Of a stretch of 9,394 nt of DNA, positions 1 through 5,913 are shown one piece after another. The position numbers and the translations under genes were made by a program. The stretch lies in assembly GCA_018882545.1 (NCBI GenBank), contig VERS01000040.1, positions 1 to 9,394 on the forward strand. Direction: 5' to 3'. The notes beneath the pieces are model-generated. The model was not told where the DNA came from, made no database searches, and saw only the letters and a list, made by a program, of their open reading frames with translations. Every line of letters begins with the position of its first letter. Positions within the stretch are counted from its first letter, which is position 1. Source of the DNA: Mycobacterium sp. (GTDB taxonomy: Bacteria > Actinomycetota > Actinomycetes > Mycobacteriales > Mycobacteriaceae).

Positions 1-2096
1 ATACCGAGCTTCTCCTTGATCTTCTTCTCGATCTCATTGGACACATCGGGGTTCTCCAACAGGAAGTTGCGGGCATTCTCCTTGCCCTGGCCCAACTGCT
101 CGCCCTCGTAGGTGAACCAGGACCCCGACTTGCGGATGAAGCCCTGCTCGACGCCCATGTCGATGAGCGAGCCCTCGCGGCTGATGCCCTTGCCGTAGAG
201 GATGTCGAACTCGGCCTGCTTGAAGGGCGGCGAGACCTTGTTCTTGACCACCTTGACGCGGGTGCGGTTGCCGACCGCGTCGGTGCCGTCCTTGAGCGTC
301 TCGATCCGGCGCACGTCCAGGCGCACCGAGGCGTAGAACTTCAACGCCTTACCGCCGGTGGTGGTTTCGGGTGAGTTGTGCACCATGACCCCATCAGCGA
401 AATAGTTGTGGCTCCCCTCAACCTCAATGTCGAACCGGTTCATATTCTGATAGTCGATCTTCGACTCGATGGCGATTACTCGCGCCGGCATCAGCTTCAT
501 GCTGGGCTCAACGAAGTGCGGGACAACCTTGAACAAACCTTGGAACCGTGGCAGCAATTTGTAGGCCATCGACGGATGTACGTAGGGCGCGACAAGTTCC
601 TGGAACTTAGCGGTTGCAGCGGTGGAGAACACCAGCATTGCGTCACCGGCAGTACCGTCATGACGCAAGCGCACATCCAACCCGTAGGTGTCGCAAAGGT
701 AATCCCGCAGACGAACCTGGGAACCCTCGCTCATGTCTCCGACGCAGATCTCGATACGGCCGCTTCCACCACTGGTGCGTCGTTGCGAACCCTCGGAGCG
801 GACGGTGAAGCACCCGTCGTCCATGTACCAGACCGCCAATGACAGAGGAGTCAGCGCCTTGAGGTAGTCCTCGGAGAGGAACTTTTTCCCGTCGCCGAGA
901 TAGACGGCTGAACGCAGCTCATGAAGTTCTGGCAGTGGGGCGAAGTCAGCGAAGACCGCAGACGTGGCGTCTGCGCCTCGACTGTGGGGAAGGTTGCCGA
1001 GCATCTCGACCTTCCAGTCGAGGTAATCCGCTTGCCTAACGCTATGTCCCATCCGAAAGCGAGCAGCCTCGGACTCCTTCCGGATCGGTGCCGCGAGGCA
1101 CCCGTCTCCGAGTAGCGAACCGAGGACCACCTCCCACTGCTGGTCACTGAGTAGCGATGGTTGCGCCAACATGACGCGATCGCCGACGAGGATATCCTCG
1201 GCTTCTCGCCAGCCTCCAGGAGTGCGGATCAAATGGTTGCGGGTCATGGCCAGACTTGCATGACCCCGGCCGGTTCCGCCACCAGGGCGATCAACTTTGA
1301 ATTCAAGGAACTCGTTGGTCTTGCCGTTGTCGAACCAGTTGATGACTTTTCTGGGAAGAATTCGGCCGGACTCAAAGTCGTACGACATGACTTCGACATC
1401 CATCTTCTGATTGACGATCTTGCCGAGCTTCTCGGTGGATCCATCAGCGAGACTGACGTTGGTAGACCAGGATCCACATCCGAACATGACCCCGATCTTC
1501 TCGCGCAACTGGTTGATGAAAATCGCGGTGGTGCCGGAATTGTTCAGCGCGCCGGTCATCTTGCGCAGTGCCTGACTCATCAGGCGGGCCTGCAATCCGA
1601 CGTGGCTGTCGCCCATCTCGCCCTCGATCTCGGCGCGCGGAACCAATGCGGCCACCGAGTCGATGACCAGGATGTCGATCGCGCCGGACCGGACCAGCAT
1701 GTCGGCGATCTCCAGCGCCTGCTCCCCGGTGTCGGGCTGGCTGACCAGCAGCGCGTCGGTGTCGACCCCCAGGCTCTTGGCGTACTCGGGGTCCAGGGCG
1801 TGCTCGGCGTCGATGAACGCCGCGATACCGCCGGCAGCCTGGGCGTTGGCCACCGCGTGCAGGGCGACGGTCGTCTTTCCGGAAGATTCCGGGCCGTAGA
1901 TCTCGACGACCCGGCCGCGGGGCAGGCCGCCGATGCCCAGCGCCACGTCCAGGGCGATGGAGCCGGTCGGGATGACCGAGATGGGCGCCCGGACCTCGTC
2001 GCCGAGGCGCATCACCGCGCCCTTGCCGTGGTTCTTCTCGATCTGGGCGATCGCGAGTTCAAGGGCCTTCTCGCGGTCGGGGGCTTGTGGCGCCAT
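1..2096 (-). CDS. recA: RecA recombinase precursor with in-frame intein (3' end cut by window edge)
   Basis: RecA polymerises on ssDNA, drives ATP-dependent strand exchange and stimulates LexA self-cleavage in the SOS response. The N-extein (206 residues, 1479-2096) has Walker A GPESSGKT at residues 68-75, a Walker B aspartate in LVIDSV (about residue 146), and the DNA-binding loop region ending [13 protein letters not shown]. The reading frame then runs without a stop through a 368-residue intein and resumes as [18 protein letters not shown]. The C-extein (1-374) reaches [11 protein letters not shown]; by comparison with other mycobacterial RecAs about 20 residues are missing. The ATG at 2096 is supported by GGAG at 2103-2106 with a 6-nt gap and by the conserved start [15 protein letters not shown]. 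The spliced product would be of normal RecA length (about 350 aa). The host protein is functional only if the intein splices; all splice-site residues look intact. I checked the whole intein codon by codon and found no frameshift or stop. Confidence 0.98.
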   Translation of the reverse strand, partial: MAPQAPDREKALELAIAQIEKNHGKGAVMRLGDEVRAPISVIPTGSIALDVALGIGGLPRGRVVEIYGPESSGKTTVALHAVANAQAAGGIAAFIDAEHALDPEYAKSLGVDTDALLVSQPDTGEQALEIADMLVRSGAIDILVIDSVAALVPRAEIEGEMGDSHVGLQARLMSQALRKMTGALNNSGTTAIFINQLREKIGVMFGCGSWSTNVSLADGSTEKLGKIVNQKMDVEVMSYDFESGRILPRKVINWFDNGKTNEFLEFKVDRPGGGTGRGHASLAMTRNHLIRTPGGWREAEDILVGDRVMLAQPSLLSDQQWEVVLGSLLGDGCLAAPIRKESEAARFRMGHSVRQADYLDWKVEMLGNLPHSRGADATSAVFADFAPLPELHELRSAVYLGDGKKFLSEDYLKALTPLSLAVWYMDDGCFTVRSEGSQRRTSGGSGRIEICVGDMSEGSQVRLRDYLCDTYGLDVRLRHDGTAGDAMLVFSTAATAKFQELVAPYVHPSMAYKLLPRFQGLFKVVPHFVEPSMKLMPARVIAIESKIDYQNMNRFDIEVEGSHNYFADGVMVHNSPETTTGGKALKFYASVRLDVRRIETLKDGTDAVGNRTRVKVVKNKVSPPFKQAEFDILYGKGISREGSLIDMGVEQGFIRKSGSWFTYEGEQLGQGKENARNFLLENPDVSNEIEKKIKEKLG
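375..1478 (-). mobile_element. RecA intein, M. leprae-type insertion site, with LAGLIDADG homing endonuclease
   Basis: A 368-residue protein-splicing element lies between MFG and SPETTTGG of RecA. Visible parts: catalytic Cys1 in [13 protein letters not shown] (block A); T79-R80-N81-H82 (block B, TxxH); first endonuclease motif [10 protein letters not shown] with D125; second motif WYMDDG with D221; block F beginning RFDIEVEG (about 348-355); and the C-terminal VHN with penultimate His367 and terminal Asn368, followed by the +1 nucleophile Ser of the extein. From family knowledge, Cys1 starts the N-S shift, the +1 Ser takes the transesterification, and Asn368 cyclises to release the exteins. 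Insertion point and sequence resemble, from memory, the M. leprae RecA intein (about 365 aa). The M. tuberculosis RecA intein lies further downstream and uses a +1 Cys. Both endonuclease aspartates are kept, so homing may still be possible. Codon use differs from the exteins: AAA for Lys four times, CTA twice and AGA once, consistent with separate ancestry. Confidence 0.96.
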
Positions 2097-2149
2097 GGGT
2101 GTCTCCGTTCTGTGGTGTTCGGCTGACCGGTGTTGGTCGGTTGGCCGCG

Positions 2150-2172
2150 ACGTTAGAGCGGGCCTCTGACAA
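2150..2172 (-). promoter_or_regulatory. RecA-NDp-type (PafBC-dependent) damage-inducible recA promoter, P1
   Basis: On the minus strand TTGTCAGAG (2172-2164), an 8-nt spacer and TAACGT (2155-2150, TANNNT) match the RecA-NDp pattern as I recall it (TTGTCR plus a short extension, N8, TANNNT). That motif marks mycobacterial DNA-damage promoters that work without LexA and need PafBC. A start near 2143 would give a leader of about 47 nt before the recA ATG. A second TGTCAGA lies 13 bp further upstream. The match is by eye; the start site is inferred. Confidence 0.82.
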
Positions 2173-2227
2173 AAACTTCTGACACAAACCCGAAACGGCT
2201 CCGATTCAACTCCGTCGAACACCACTC

Positions 2228-2255
2228 ACAGTAACGAACATGTGTTCGATGGCAA
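2228..2255 (-). promoter_or_regulatory. LexA-controlled recA promoter P2 with SOS box as spacer
   Basis: Minus strand: -35-like TTGCCA (2255-2250), a 16-nt spacer, and -10-like TACTGT (2233-2228). The spacer is exactly TCGAACACATGTTCGT (2249-2234), which matches the mycobacterial SOS box TCGAAC-N4-GTTCGA at 11 of 12 arm positions. LexA bound there would cover the whole promoter core. The distance to the recA ATG is about 130 nt, so the SOS transcript would read through P1. Two promoters for recA, one LexA-dependent and one not, is the arrangement known from M. tuberculosis. Confidence 0.88.
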
Positions 2256-2287
2256 GTGTGCTGCGCGGCGTGTCGCTTACCGCCGGA

Positions 2288-2482
2288 TCACCACTGCTCA
2301 CGCGGCACGTCGAAGTCGGCGCACAGCGCCCGCCACACGTCCCGGGGGTCGACGCCGGCCTCGATGGCCTGCGCCGCGGTGCGGCCACCCAGTCTGGTCA
2401 GCACGTGGTCCACCAGCATCGAAGAAGCACGGACCGCGCCGAATTGGGTCTCGACGAGTTCGTGGAATTCGGTCAACCGCAC
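2288..2482 (-). CDS. DUF3046 family small protein (Rv2738c-like)
   Basis: A 64-residue protein beginning VRLTEFHELV and containing DHVLTRLGGRTAAQAIE and DPRDVWRALCADFDVP, all characteristic of the actinobacterial DUF3046 family, whose members are about this length. Its biochemical function is unknown. It is predicted soluble and mostly helical, with no signal peptide or membrane segment. The GTG at 2482 was chosen because family members start (M/V)RLTEF; an in-frame ATG at 2506 would add 8 residues and overlap the preceding gene. It begins 10 nt after the glycosyltransferase stop, so translation may be coupled. The stop lies 32 nt before the recA P2 promoter. From memory, in M. tuberculosis a DUF3046 domain is also fused to the phage-shock protein PspN; here only the free-standing form is present, on the same strand as clgR-pspA-pspM. 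Confidence 0.88.
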   Translation of the reverse strand: MRLTEFHELVETQFGAVRASSMLVDHVLTRLGGRTAAQAIEAGVDPRDVWRALCADFDVPREQW

Positions 2483-2492
2483 GCCCACCAAC

Positions 2493-3656
2493 TTAGCGAG
2501 TCGCATCCCTGCACACCTGTACCGGATCGGCCACCCCGGCCGCACTCCGGCCCGCCTGCCGCGCCGCGTCCCGGTAGCTCGGATTGGCCAACACCTCACC
2601 GACCTCAGCAACCAGAGTGTCGGCGGTCATCGGGCGTACCAGACGCGCACTGCCCTGGCGCACAACACGATTGGCCAGCTCCCACTGATCTCCCCCGCCG
2701 GGTACCACCACCAGCGGCACCCCCGCGAGCAGCGTCTTGGACAGCATCCCGTGGCCGCCGCCGCAGACGACCACGTCGGCCACCCGCAGCAGCTCGTCCT
2801 GCCGCCCGAGGCCCACCGTCGCCCAGGGCGGTACCTCGACCTCGTCCCCACCCAGACGGGAGACCACCAACCGGGAGTCGGCCGGCAGCGTCTCGCCGGG
2901 CACCAGGTGCCGCAGGGCCAACTCGGCAAGCCCGGCCGCGCCGGTGAGCGCGGTCGAGGGTGCCACGACAACCACCGGCCCCGCACCGGCGGGAACCGTC
3001 AGGCCGGCGCTGGTCGGCTCGAAGTGCAGCGGACCCACCACCACTGCCTCGGTGGGCCAGTCCGGACGTACCACCTCCAACGCGGGCAGGGTGGCGACCA
3101 GCCGTCGACGCGGGCCGGGATCACGGGCGGGCAATCCGATGCCCAGACGGGCGGCGGTTCGCTGGCGCTCTCCGGCGCGGATCGACCGGGCGGTCAGGGT
3201 GCGCATGAGCGCGTCGCGCAGCCGTCCGGAAAACCCGACACCTTGGGCAAGGCCGCTGCCGATCGGCGGCAGGCCTTTCGACGGCAGATAGAGCGGGTGC
3301 GGACTGAGTTCCACCCAGGGCACGTCCAGCAGTTCGGCGGCCATACCGCCGCAGACGGTGATGACATCGGAGACCACCAGATCCGGTCGCAGGCAGCGCA
3401 GAAGGGGCGCGTTGAGTTCGGCCATCCGCGCCGCGCGGTGATGGATCTTGGCTCCGGCGTCATCGTCGTCGTCGCTGCCGAGGGCATCCAGGCCGAGCAA
3501 CTCGACGGTTTCGACGCCGGCTGATCGCGCAGTGCCGAGCATCTGACGGCCGGTCAGCAATACCGGTTCAGCGCCCGAGTCGGCCAGCCGCAGGCACAGC
3601 GCGATCGCCGGGAAGGCGTGCCCGGCTTCCGGACCGGCAACAACGGCTACCCGCAT
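2493..3656 (-). CDS. MGT-type GT-B glycosyltransferase (Rv2739c-like)
   Basis: A 387-residue protein resembling the UDP-glycosyltransferase-like (GT1/MGT) fold. The N-terminal Rossmann half starts MRVAVVAGPEAGHAFPAIAL, a typical acceptor-side start of the kind G-H-x-x-P. The C-terminal half holds the donor-binding signature CGGGHGMLSKTLLAGVP (298-314) and PGGGDQWELANRV (319-331), equivalent to the GG-G...GVP...P...DQ..NA pattern. Residues 62-66 are five consecutive aspartates in a loop. No membrane segment or signal peptide is visible. Donor sugar and acceptor cannot be read from the sequence; the M. tuberculosis orthologue (about 388 aa) is annotated only as a possible alanine-rich transferase. 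The ATG at 3656 was preferred over an in-frame GTG at 3665 because purine-rich AGGGTGGGG lies just upstream and MRVAVVAG is the natural start. It lies 69 nt after pspM, on the same strand. Confidence 0.87.
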   Translation of the reverse strand: MRVAVVAGPEAGHAFPAIALCLRLADSGAEPVLLTGRQMLGTARSAGVETVELLGLDALGSDDDDDAGAKIHHRAARMAELNAPLLRCLRPDLVVSDVITVCGGMAAELLDVPWVELSPHPLYLPSKGLPPIGSGLAQGVGFSGRLRDALMRTLTARSIRAGERQRTAARLGIGLPARDPGPRRRLVATLPALEVVRPDWPTEAVVVGPLHFEPTSAGLTVPAGAGPVVVVAPSTALTGAAGLAELALRHLVPGETLPADSRLVVSRLGGDEVEVPPWATVGLGRQDELLRVADVVVCGGGHGMLSKTLLAGVPLVVVPGGGDQWELANRVVRQGSARLVRPMTADTLVAEVGEVLANPSYRDAARQAGRSAAGVADPVQVCRDATR

Positions 3657-3725
3657 CGGCCCCACCCTGCCACAATCGGCCGCGGCTGCGTCCAGAGCGC
3701 GACCAACGACGACGCAGGCCCGGAC

Positions 3726-4523
3726 TCAGAAGCGTGGGGCCGTGCCCAGGTCCTCGAATGCTTGCGCCCAGCCGAGCAGACGATCGGTCGCGTCGATCAG
3801 TTCGTGACGGTAACGCTGCTCGACCATCAGGGTGCCGGCGTTCGCCGAGGACACCACATGCGCGGCGGCGGTGACCATCTCGTTGTACTGCCGCACCCCG
3901 CTGTTGAGTTGGCTGGTGAGCGCATTGATGGTCGGGGCAAGGTAGGCGCGTGCGTGGGGATCCTGCCCGGCGGCGTGCTCCATGGCCACGACCTGCGCCG
4001 CGGTGGAGGTCATGGTTGCCGCTGACCGGCCCGCCGCAGCAGTCAGATCACGGATTTCCTCGACCGGCACCAGCCGGCCTCTCTCCAGCACGCCCAGCAA
4101 CGAGTGCAGGCCCCGCTCCGAGGCGCCCAGGGCCGACATCGCCGGACGGGCCACCGATCCGTGCGGCGGCAACCGGTGCCCGCTGACCTCCCGCTGGGGC
4201 GGCAGTGGCTCCCCGCGCAGCCAGCGGTAGCGCAGCAGCCACAGGGTGGCCGGCACGGCGGCGCCGGCGGCGATGAGGCCGGTGATCAGCAGCGCCCACA
4301 CCTGGGTGCTCCAGGTGGCCAGCAGGCCGGTCACCGCAGCCCAGAACGCTGTCGCGAAGCTGAACAACAGCCCGAACCGCAGCGCCCAGCGCCGCTTGCG
4401 CAACAAGCGGGCCCGCGGGTCGGCGACAGCGCTGAGTTTCTGGGCGGCGATGTCGGCGTACTCGCTGACGGTGTCGATACTTCGTTGCAGCGCCGAGCGC
4501 CGCGACTGCCCCGTCACCGTCAT
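3726..4523 (-). CDS. pspM: Phage-shock envelope stress membrane protein PspM (Rv2743c-like)
   Basis: A 265-residue integral membrane protein. The N-terminal segment (1-46) is polar and basic, ending RLLRKRR. Two adjacent hydrophobic helices follow (about 47-71 and 74-98), joined by a very short turn, then a long soluble part (about 100-265) that is helical and Ala/Gln-rich. The basic run before TM1 and the RYRW after TM2 suggest a hairpin with both ends in the cytoplasm (inference). From published work on M. tuberculosis, Rv2743c is the membrane partner in the ClgR-PspA-Rv2743c-Rv2742c envelope-stress system. The gene starts 25 nt after the pspA stop and has AGGAGG upstream of its ATG with a 10-nt gap, so it is expected to be in one operon with pspA. 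Confidence 0.9.
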   Translation of the reverse strand: MTVTGQSRRSALQRSIDTVSEYADIAAQKLSAVADPRARLLRKRRWALRFGLLFSFATAFWAAVTGLLATWSTQVWALLITGLIAAGAAVPATLWLLRYRWLRGEPLPPQREVSGHRLPPHGSVARPAMSALGASERGLHSLLGVLERGRLVPVEEIRDLTAAAGRSAATMTSTAAQVVAMEHAAGQDPHARAYLAPTINALTSQLNSGVRQYNEMVTAAAHVVSSANAGTLMVEQRYRHELIDATDRLLGWAQAFEDLGTAPRF

Positions 4524-4548
4524 CGAGTGTTCGCCTCCTGCTAAGTCC

Positions 4549-5349
4549 CTACTGACCGAGCGGTTGCTCGGGCTCGGGGGTGATCGTCGGGGTGGCCGGT
4601 GTCGCGCTGCCGCCCGCCGTCAGCGACTCTCCGCGCATCGAGGCCCGGATCTGCTCGAGGCGGGAGTGCCCGGCCATCTGAACGCCGGCCTGCTGAACTT
4701 CGATCATCCGGCCCTGAACCGAGTTCTGGGCCAGTTCCGCCGAGCCCATGGCATCGGCGTACCGGCGTTCGATCTTGTCGCGCACCTCATCGAGGTTCGG
4801 TGTGGTGCCGGGGGCGGCGATCTCGGTCATCGACCGCAGCGACTCGCTGACCTTCTCCTGCATCTTGGCCTGCTCGAGCTGGCTGAGCAGCTTGGTGCGC
4901 TCGCCGATCTTCTGCTGGAGCATCATGGCGTTCTGCTCAACCGCTTTCTTGGCCTGCTGGGCGGCACCGAGGGCTTGGTCGTGCAGGACCTTGAGGTCTT
5001 CCACATTCTGCTCGGCGGTCACCAGCTGGGCTGCGAAGGCCTCGGCGGCATTGTTGTACTCGGTGGCTTTGGTGACGTCTCCGGCGGCGGTGGCCTGGTC
5101 GGCCAGGGTCAGCGCCTGGCGGACGTTTGCCTGGAGTTTCTCGATGTCGGCCAGCTGGCGGTTCAGCTTCATCTCCAGCTGACGCTGATTGCCGATCACC
5201 TGGGCGGCCTGCTGGCTGAGTGCCTGGTGCTGGCGCTGGGCGTCCTCGATCGCCTGCTGGATCTGGATTTTGGGATCGGCGTATTCGTCCACCTTGGCAC
5301 CGAACAGCGCCATCAGGTACTTCCACGCCTTCACGAACGGATTGGCCAT
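4549..5349 (-). CDS. pspA: PspA/IM30 family membrane-stress protein (35 kDa antigen)
   Basis: A 266-residue PspA/IM30 (ESCRT-III-like) protein. The first 16 residues, [16 protein letters not shown], form a likely amphipathic helix for inserting into stressed membrane. Residues about 25-225 are almost continuous coiled-coil with high Gln/Ala/Glu/Lys content. The last 25 or so residues are Pro/Thr-rich and presumably disordered. The family assembles on the inner leaflet of the cytoplasmic membrane and limits proton leakage; in mycobacteria it is the 35 kDa antigen (Rv2744c, about 270 aa). ATG at 5349 is preceded by a purine-rich stretch (AAGGCGGGG) about 10 nt away. It lies between clgR and pspM. 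The 205-nt leader contains the CTAG repeat and a hairpin, listed separately, so it may have its own promoter as well as read-through from clgR. Confidence 0.95.
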   Translation of the reverse strand: MANPFVKAWKYLMALFGAKVDEYADPKIQIQQAIEDAQRQHQALSQQAAQVIGNQRQLEMKLNRQLADIEKLQANVRQALTLADQATAAGDVTKATEYNNAAEAFAAQLVTAEQNVEDLKVLHDQALGAAQQAKKAVEQNAMMLQQKIGERTKLLSQLEQAKMQEKVSESLRSMTEIAAPGTTPNLDEVRDKIERRYADAMGSAELAQNSVQGRMIEVQQAGVQMAGHSRLEQIRASMRGESLTAGGSATPATPTITPEPEQPLGQ

Positions 5350-5402
5350 TAGGTGTTGCCCCGCCTTCGAGTCGAGTGCCGCTTGGAGTCGATTTGACCG
5401 AC

Positions 5403-5433
5403 CTAGTTCTAGGCTAGTTCTAGGCTAGTTCCA
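5403..5433. repeat. 11-bp tandem repeat with five CTAG tetramers upstream of pspA
   Basis: CTAGTTCTAGG occurs at 5403-5413 and again at 5414-5424, followed by a partial third copy CTAGTTCC (5425-5432). CTAG occurs at 5403, 5409, 5414, 5420 and 5425. The core CTAG-TT-CTAG is nearly symmetric. It lies 54 nt before the pspA start, in the leader or promoter region. Confidence 0.9.
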
Positions 5434-5512
5434 GACCAATTTATCGGTTCCGTCGTGCTGACCACATCACGTTGCGGCAGCGGCCACCTGTTTTTTCTGT
5501 TTTCCGACGACA

Positions 5513-5542
5513 CCGCCGCAGATACCGCGGCGGATACCGCGG
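5513..5542 (-). other. GC-rich hairpin and direct repeat in clgR-pspA intergenic region
   Basis: CCGCCGC (5513-5519) and GCGGCGG (5527-5533) are perfect inverted 7-bp arms with a 7-nt loop. GATACCGCGG occurs twice, at 5521-5530 and 5533-5542, which allows an alternative stem between the two CCGCGG parts. It starts 12 nt after the clgR stop in the direction of transcription. No T-run follows on the minus strand, so it is not a canonical intrinsic terminator. It could be a 3'-end, processing or partial-attenuation structure between clgR and pspA. Confidence 0.5.
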
Positions 5543-5554
5543 AAAAACCCACTG

Positions 5555-5839
5555 TCAGGCCACTGCCATGGCCGCCGGGTGCACCGGTAGTCGGCCGATC
5601 GCCTCGTGGCAGGCCAGTTCGGCGCCCGCATCACTGAGAACTCGGGACAGCGGCACGTCGAGAGCTGTGCAGATGGCACCGAGCAACTCGCTGGAAGCCT
5701 CCTTGCGGCCCCGTTCGACCTCCGACAGATATCCCAGGCTGACCCGCGCGGAATCGGAGACCTCACGCAGGGTACGACCCTGCGACGTCCGCGCACGGCG
5801 CAGCACGTCACCGATGACCTCACGCAGTAGTACCGCCAT
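5555..5839 (-). CDS. clgR: ClgR family XRE-type transcriptional activator
   Basis: A 94-residue Cro/C1-type helix-turn-helix regulator. Residues about 12-66 form the HTH domain: [20 protein letters not shown] then [20 protein letters not shown], nearly identical to ClgR of other actinobacteria. The family activates clpP/clpC protease genes and, in M. tuberculosis, its own operon with pspA. ATG at 5839 was chosen because GAGGAGGA lies about 7 nt upstream and the protein then starts [13 protein letters not shown] as in relatives; an in-frame upstream start at 5869 would add 10 unrelated residues. After the HTH the protein is shorter than the M. tuberculosis form (about 112 aa) but still ends AMAVA, like the -AVA end that family knowledge links to recognition by ClpP-dependent proteolysis. 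First gene of the psp run. Confidence 0.93.
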   Translation of the reverse strand: MAVLLREVIGDVLRRARTSQGRTLREVSDSARVSLGYLSEVERGRKEASSELLGAICTALDVPLSRVLSDAGAELACHEAIGRLPVHPAAMAVA

Positions 5840-5858
5840 TGCGCTGTCCTCCTCGACT

Positions 5859-5880
5859 CGTTGCAGCAACTAGTGCAACG
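5859..5880. promoter_or_regulatory. Inverted repeat over clgR -10/start region, possible operator
   Basis: CGTTGCA (5859-5865) and TGCAACG (5874-5880) are perfect 7-bp inverted arms around an 8-nt centre. A nested GTTGC-A-GCAAC (5860-5870) gives a second small palindrome. The outer arm includes the predicted -10 CGTT of the clgR promoter and the repeat extends past the predicted start. It could be an operator or a hairpin at the 5' end of the mRNA; the binding protein is unknown. Confidence 0.5.
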
Positions 5881-5903
5881 CAGCGCTGACCCGGAAGGTT
5901 CCC
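5877..5903 (-). promoter_or_regulatory. SigE-like promoter of clgR-psp operon
   Basis: Minus strand GGGAAC (5903-5898, next base C), a 17-nt spacer and CGTT (5880-5877) match the ECF sigma-factor pattern used by mycobacterial SigE (GGGAAC...CGTT); SigH recognises a related pattern. The predicted start near 5870 gives a leader of about 30 nt with the strong clgR ribosome binding site. SigE control of clgR-pspA is established in M. tuberculosis, which supports the assignment. It lies 10 nt beyond the pgsA stop. Confidence 0.78.
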
Positions 5904-5913
5904 GGCCGACCGG

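Noticed and set aside
378..842. Open reading frame of 154 codons on the plus strand.
   Set aside because: It is antisense to the intein and reads as a shadow of it, with no recognisable domain.
1161..2126. Long plus-strand open frame of 321 codons.
   Set aside because: It is the mirror of the recA/intein frame in GC-rich DNA; the protein is low-complexity and without family features.
2097..2222. In-frame 42-codon extension of recA from a GTG at 2222, next to the predicted P2 start, with no stop before the ATG at 2096.
   Set aside because: The codons (AGA, AGG, CTA, TTT, AGT) are unlike those of the genes here, the P1 promoter lies inside it, and the ATG at 2096 has a good ribosome binding site and the conserved RecA N-terminus.
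2097..2287. A small gene such as the Rv2737A-like ORF between recA and DUF3046.
   Set aside because: Only an 11-codon frame from an ATG inside the SOS box is visible, upstream of the predicted P2 start.
2256..3524. Plus-strand open frame of 422 codons.
   Set aside because: Antisense to the glycosyltransferase and DUF3046, with a His/Gly/Gln/Arg-rich composition typical of a shadow frame.
5513..5542. Intrinsic terminator after clgR.
   Set aside because: The stem has no T-run on its 3' side for the minus strand; the T-rich stretch lies before it, and an operon with pspA is expected.
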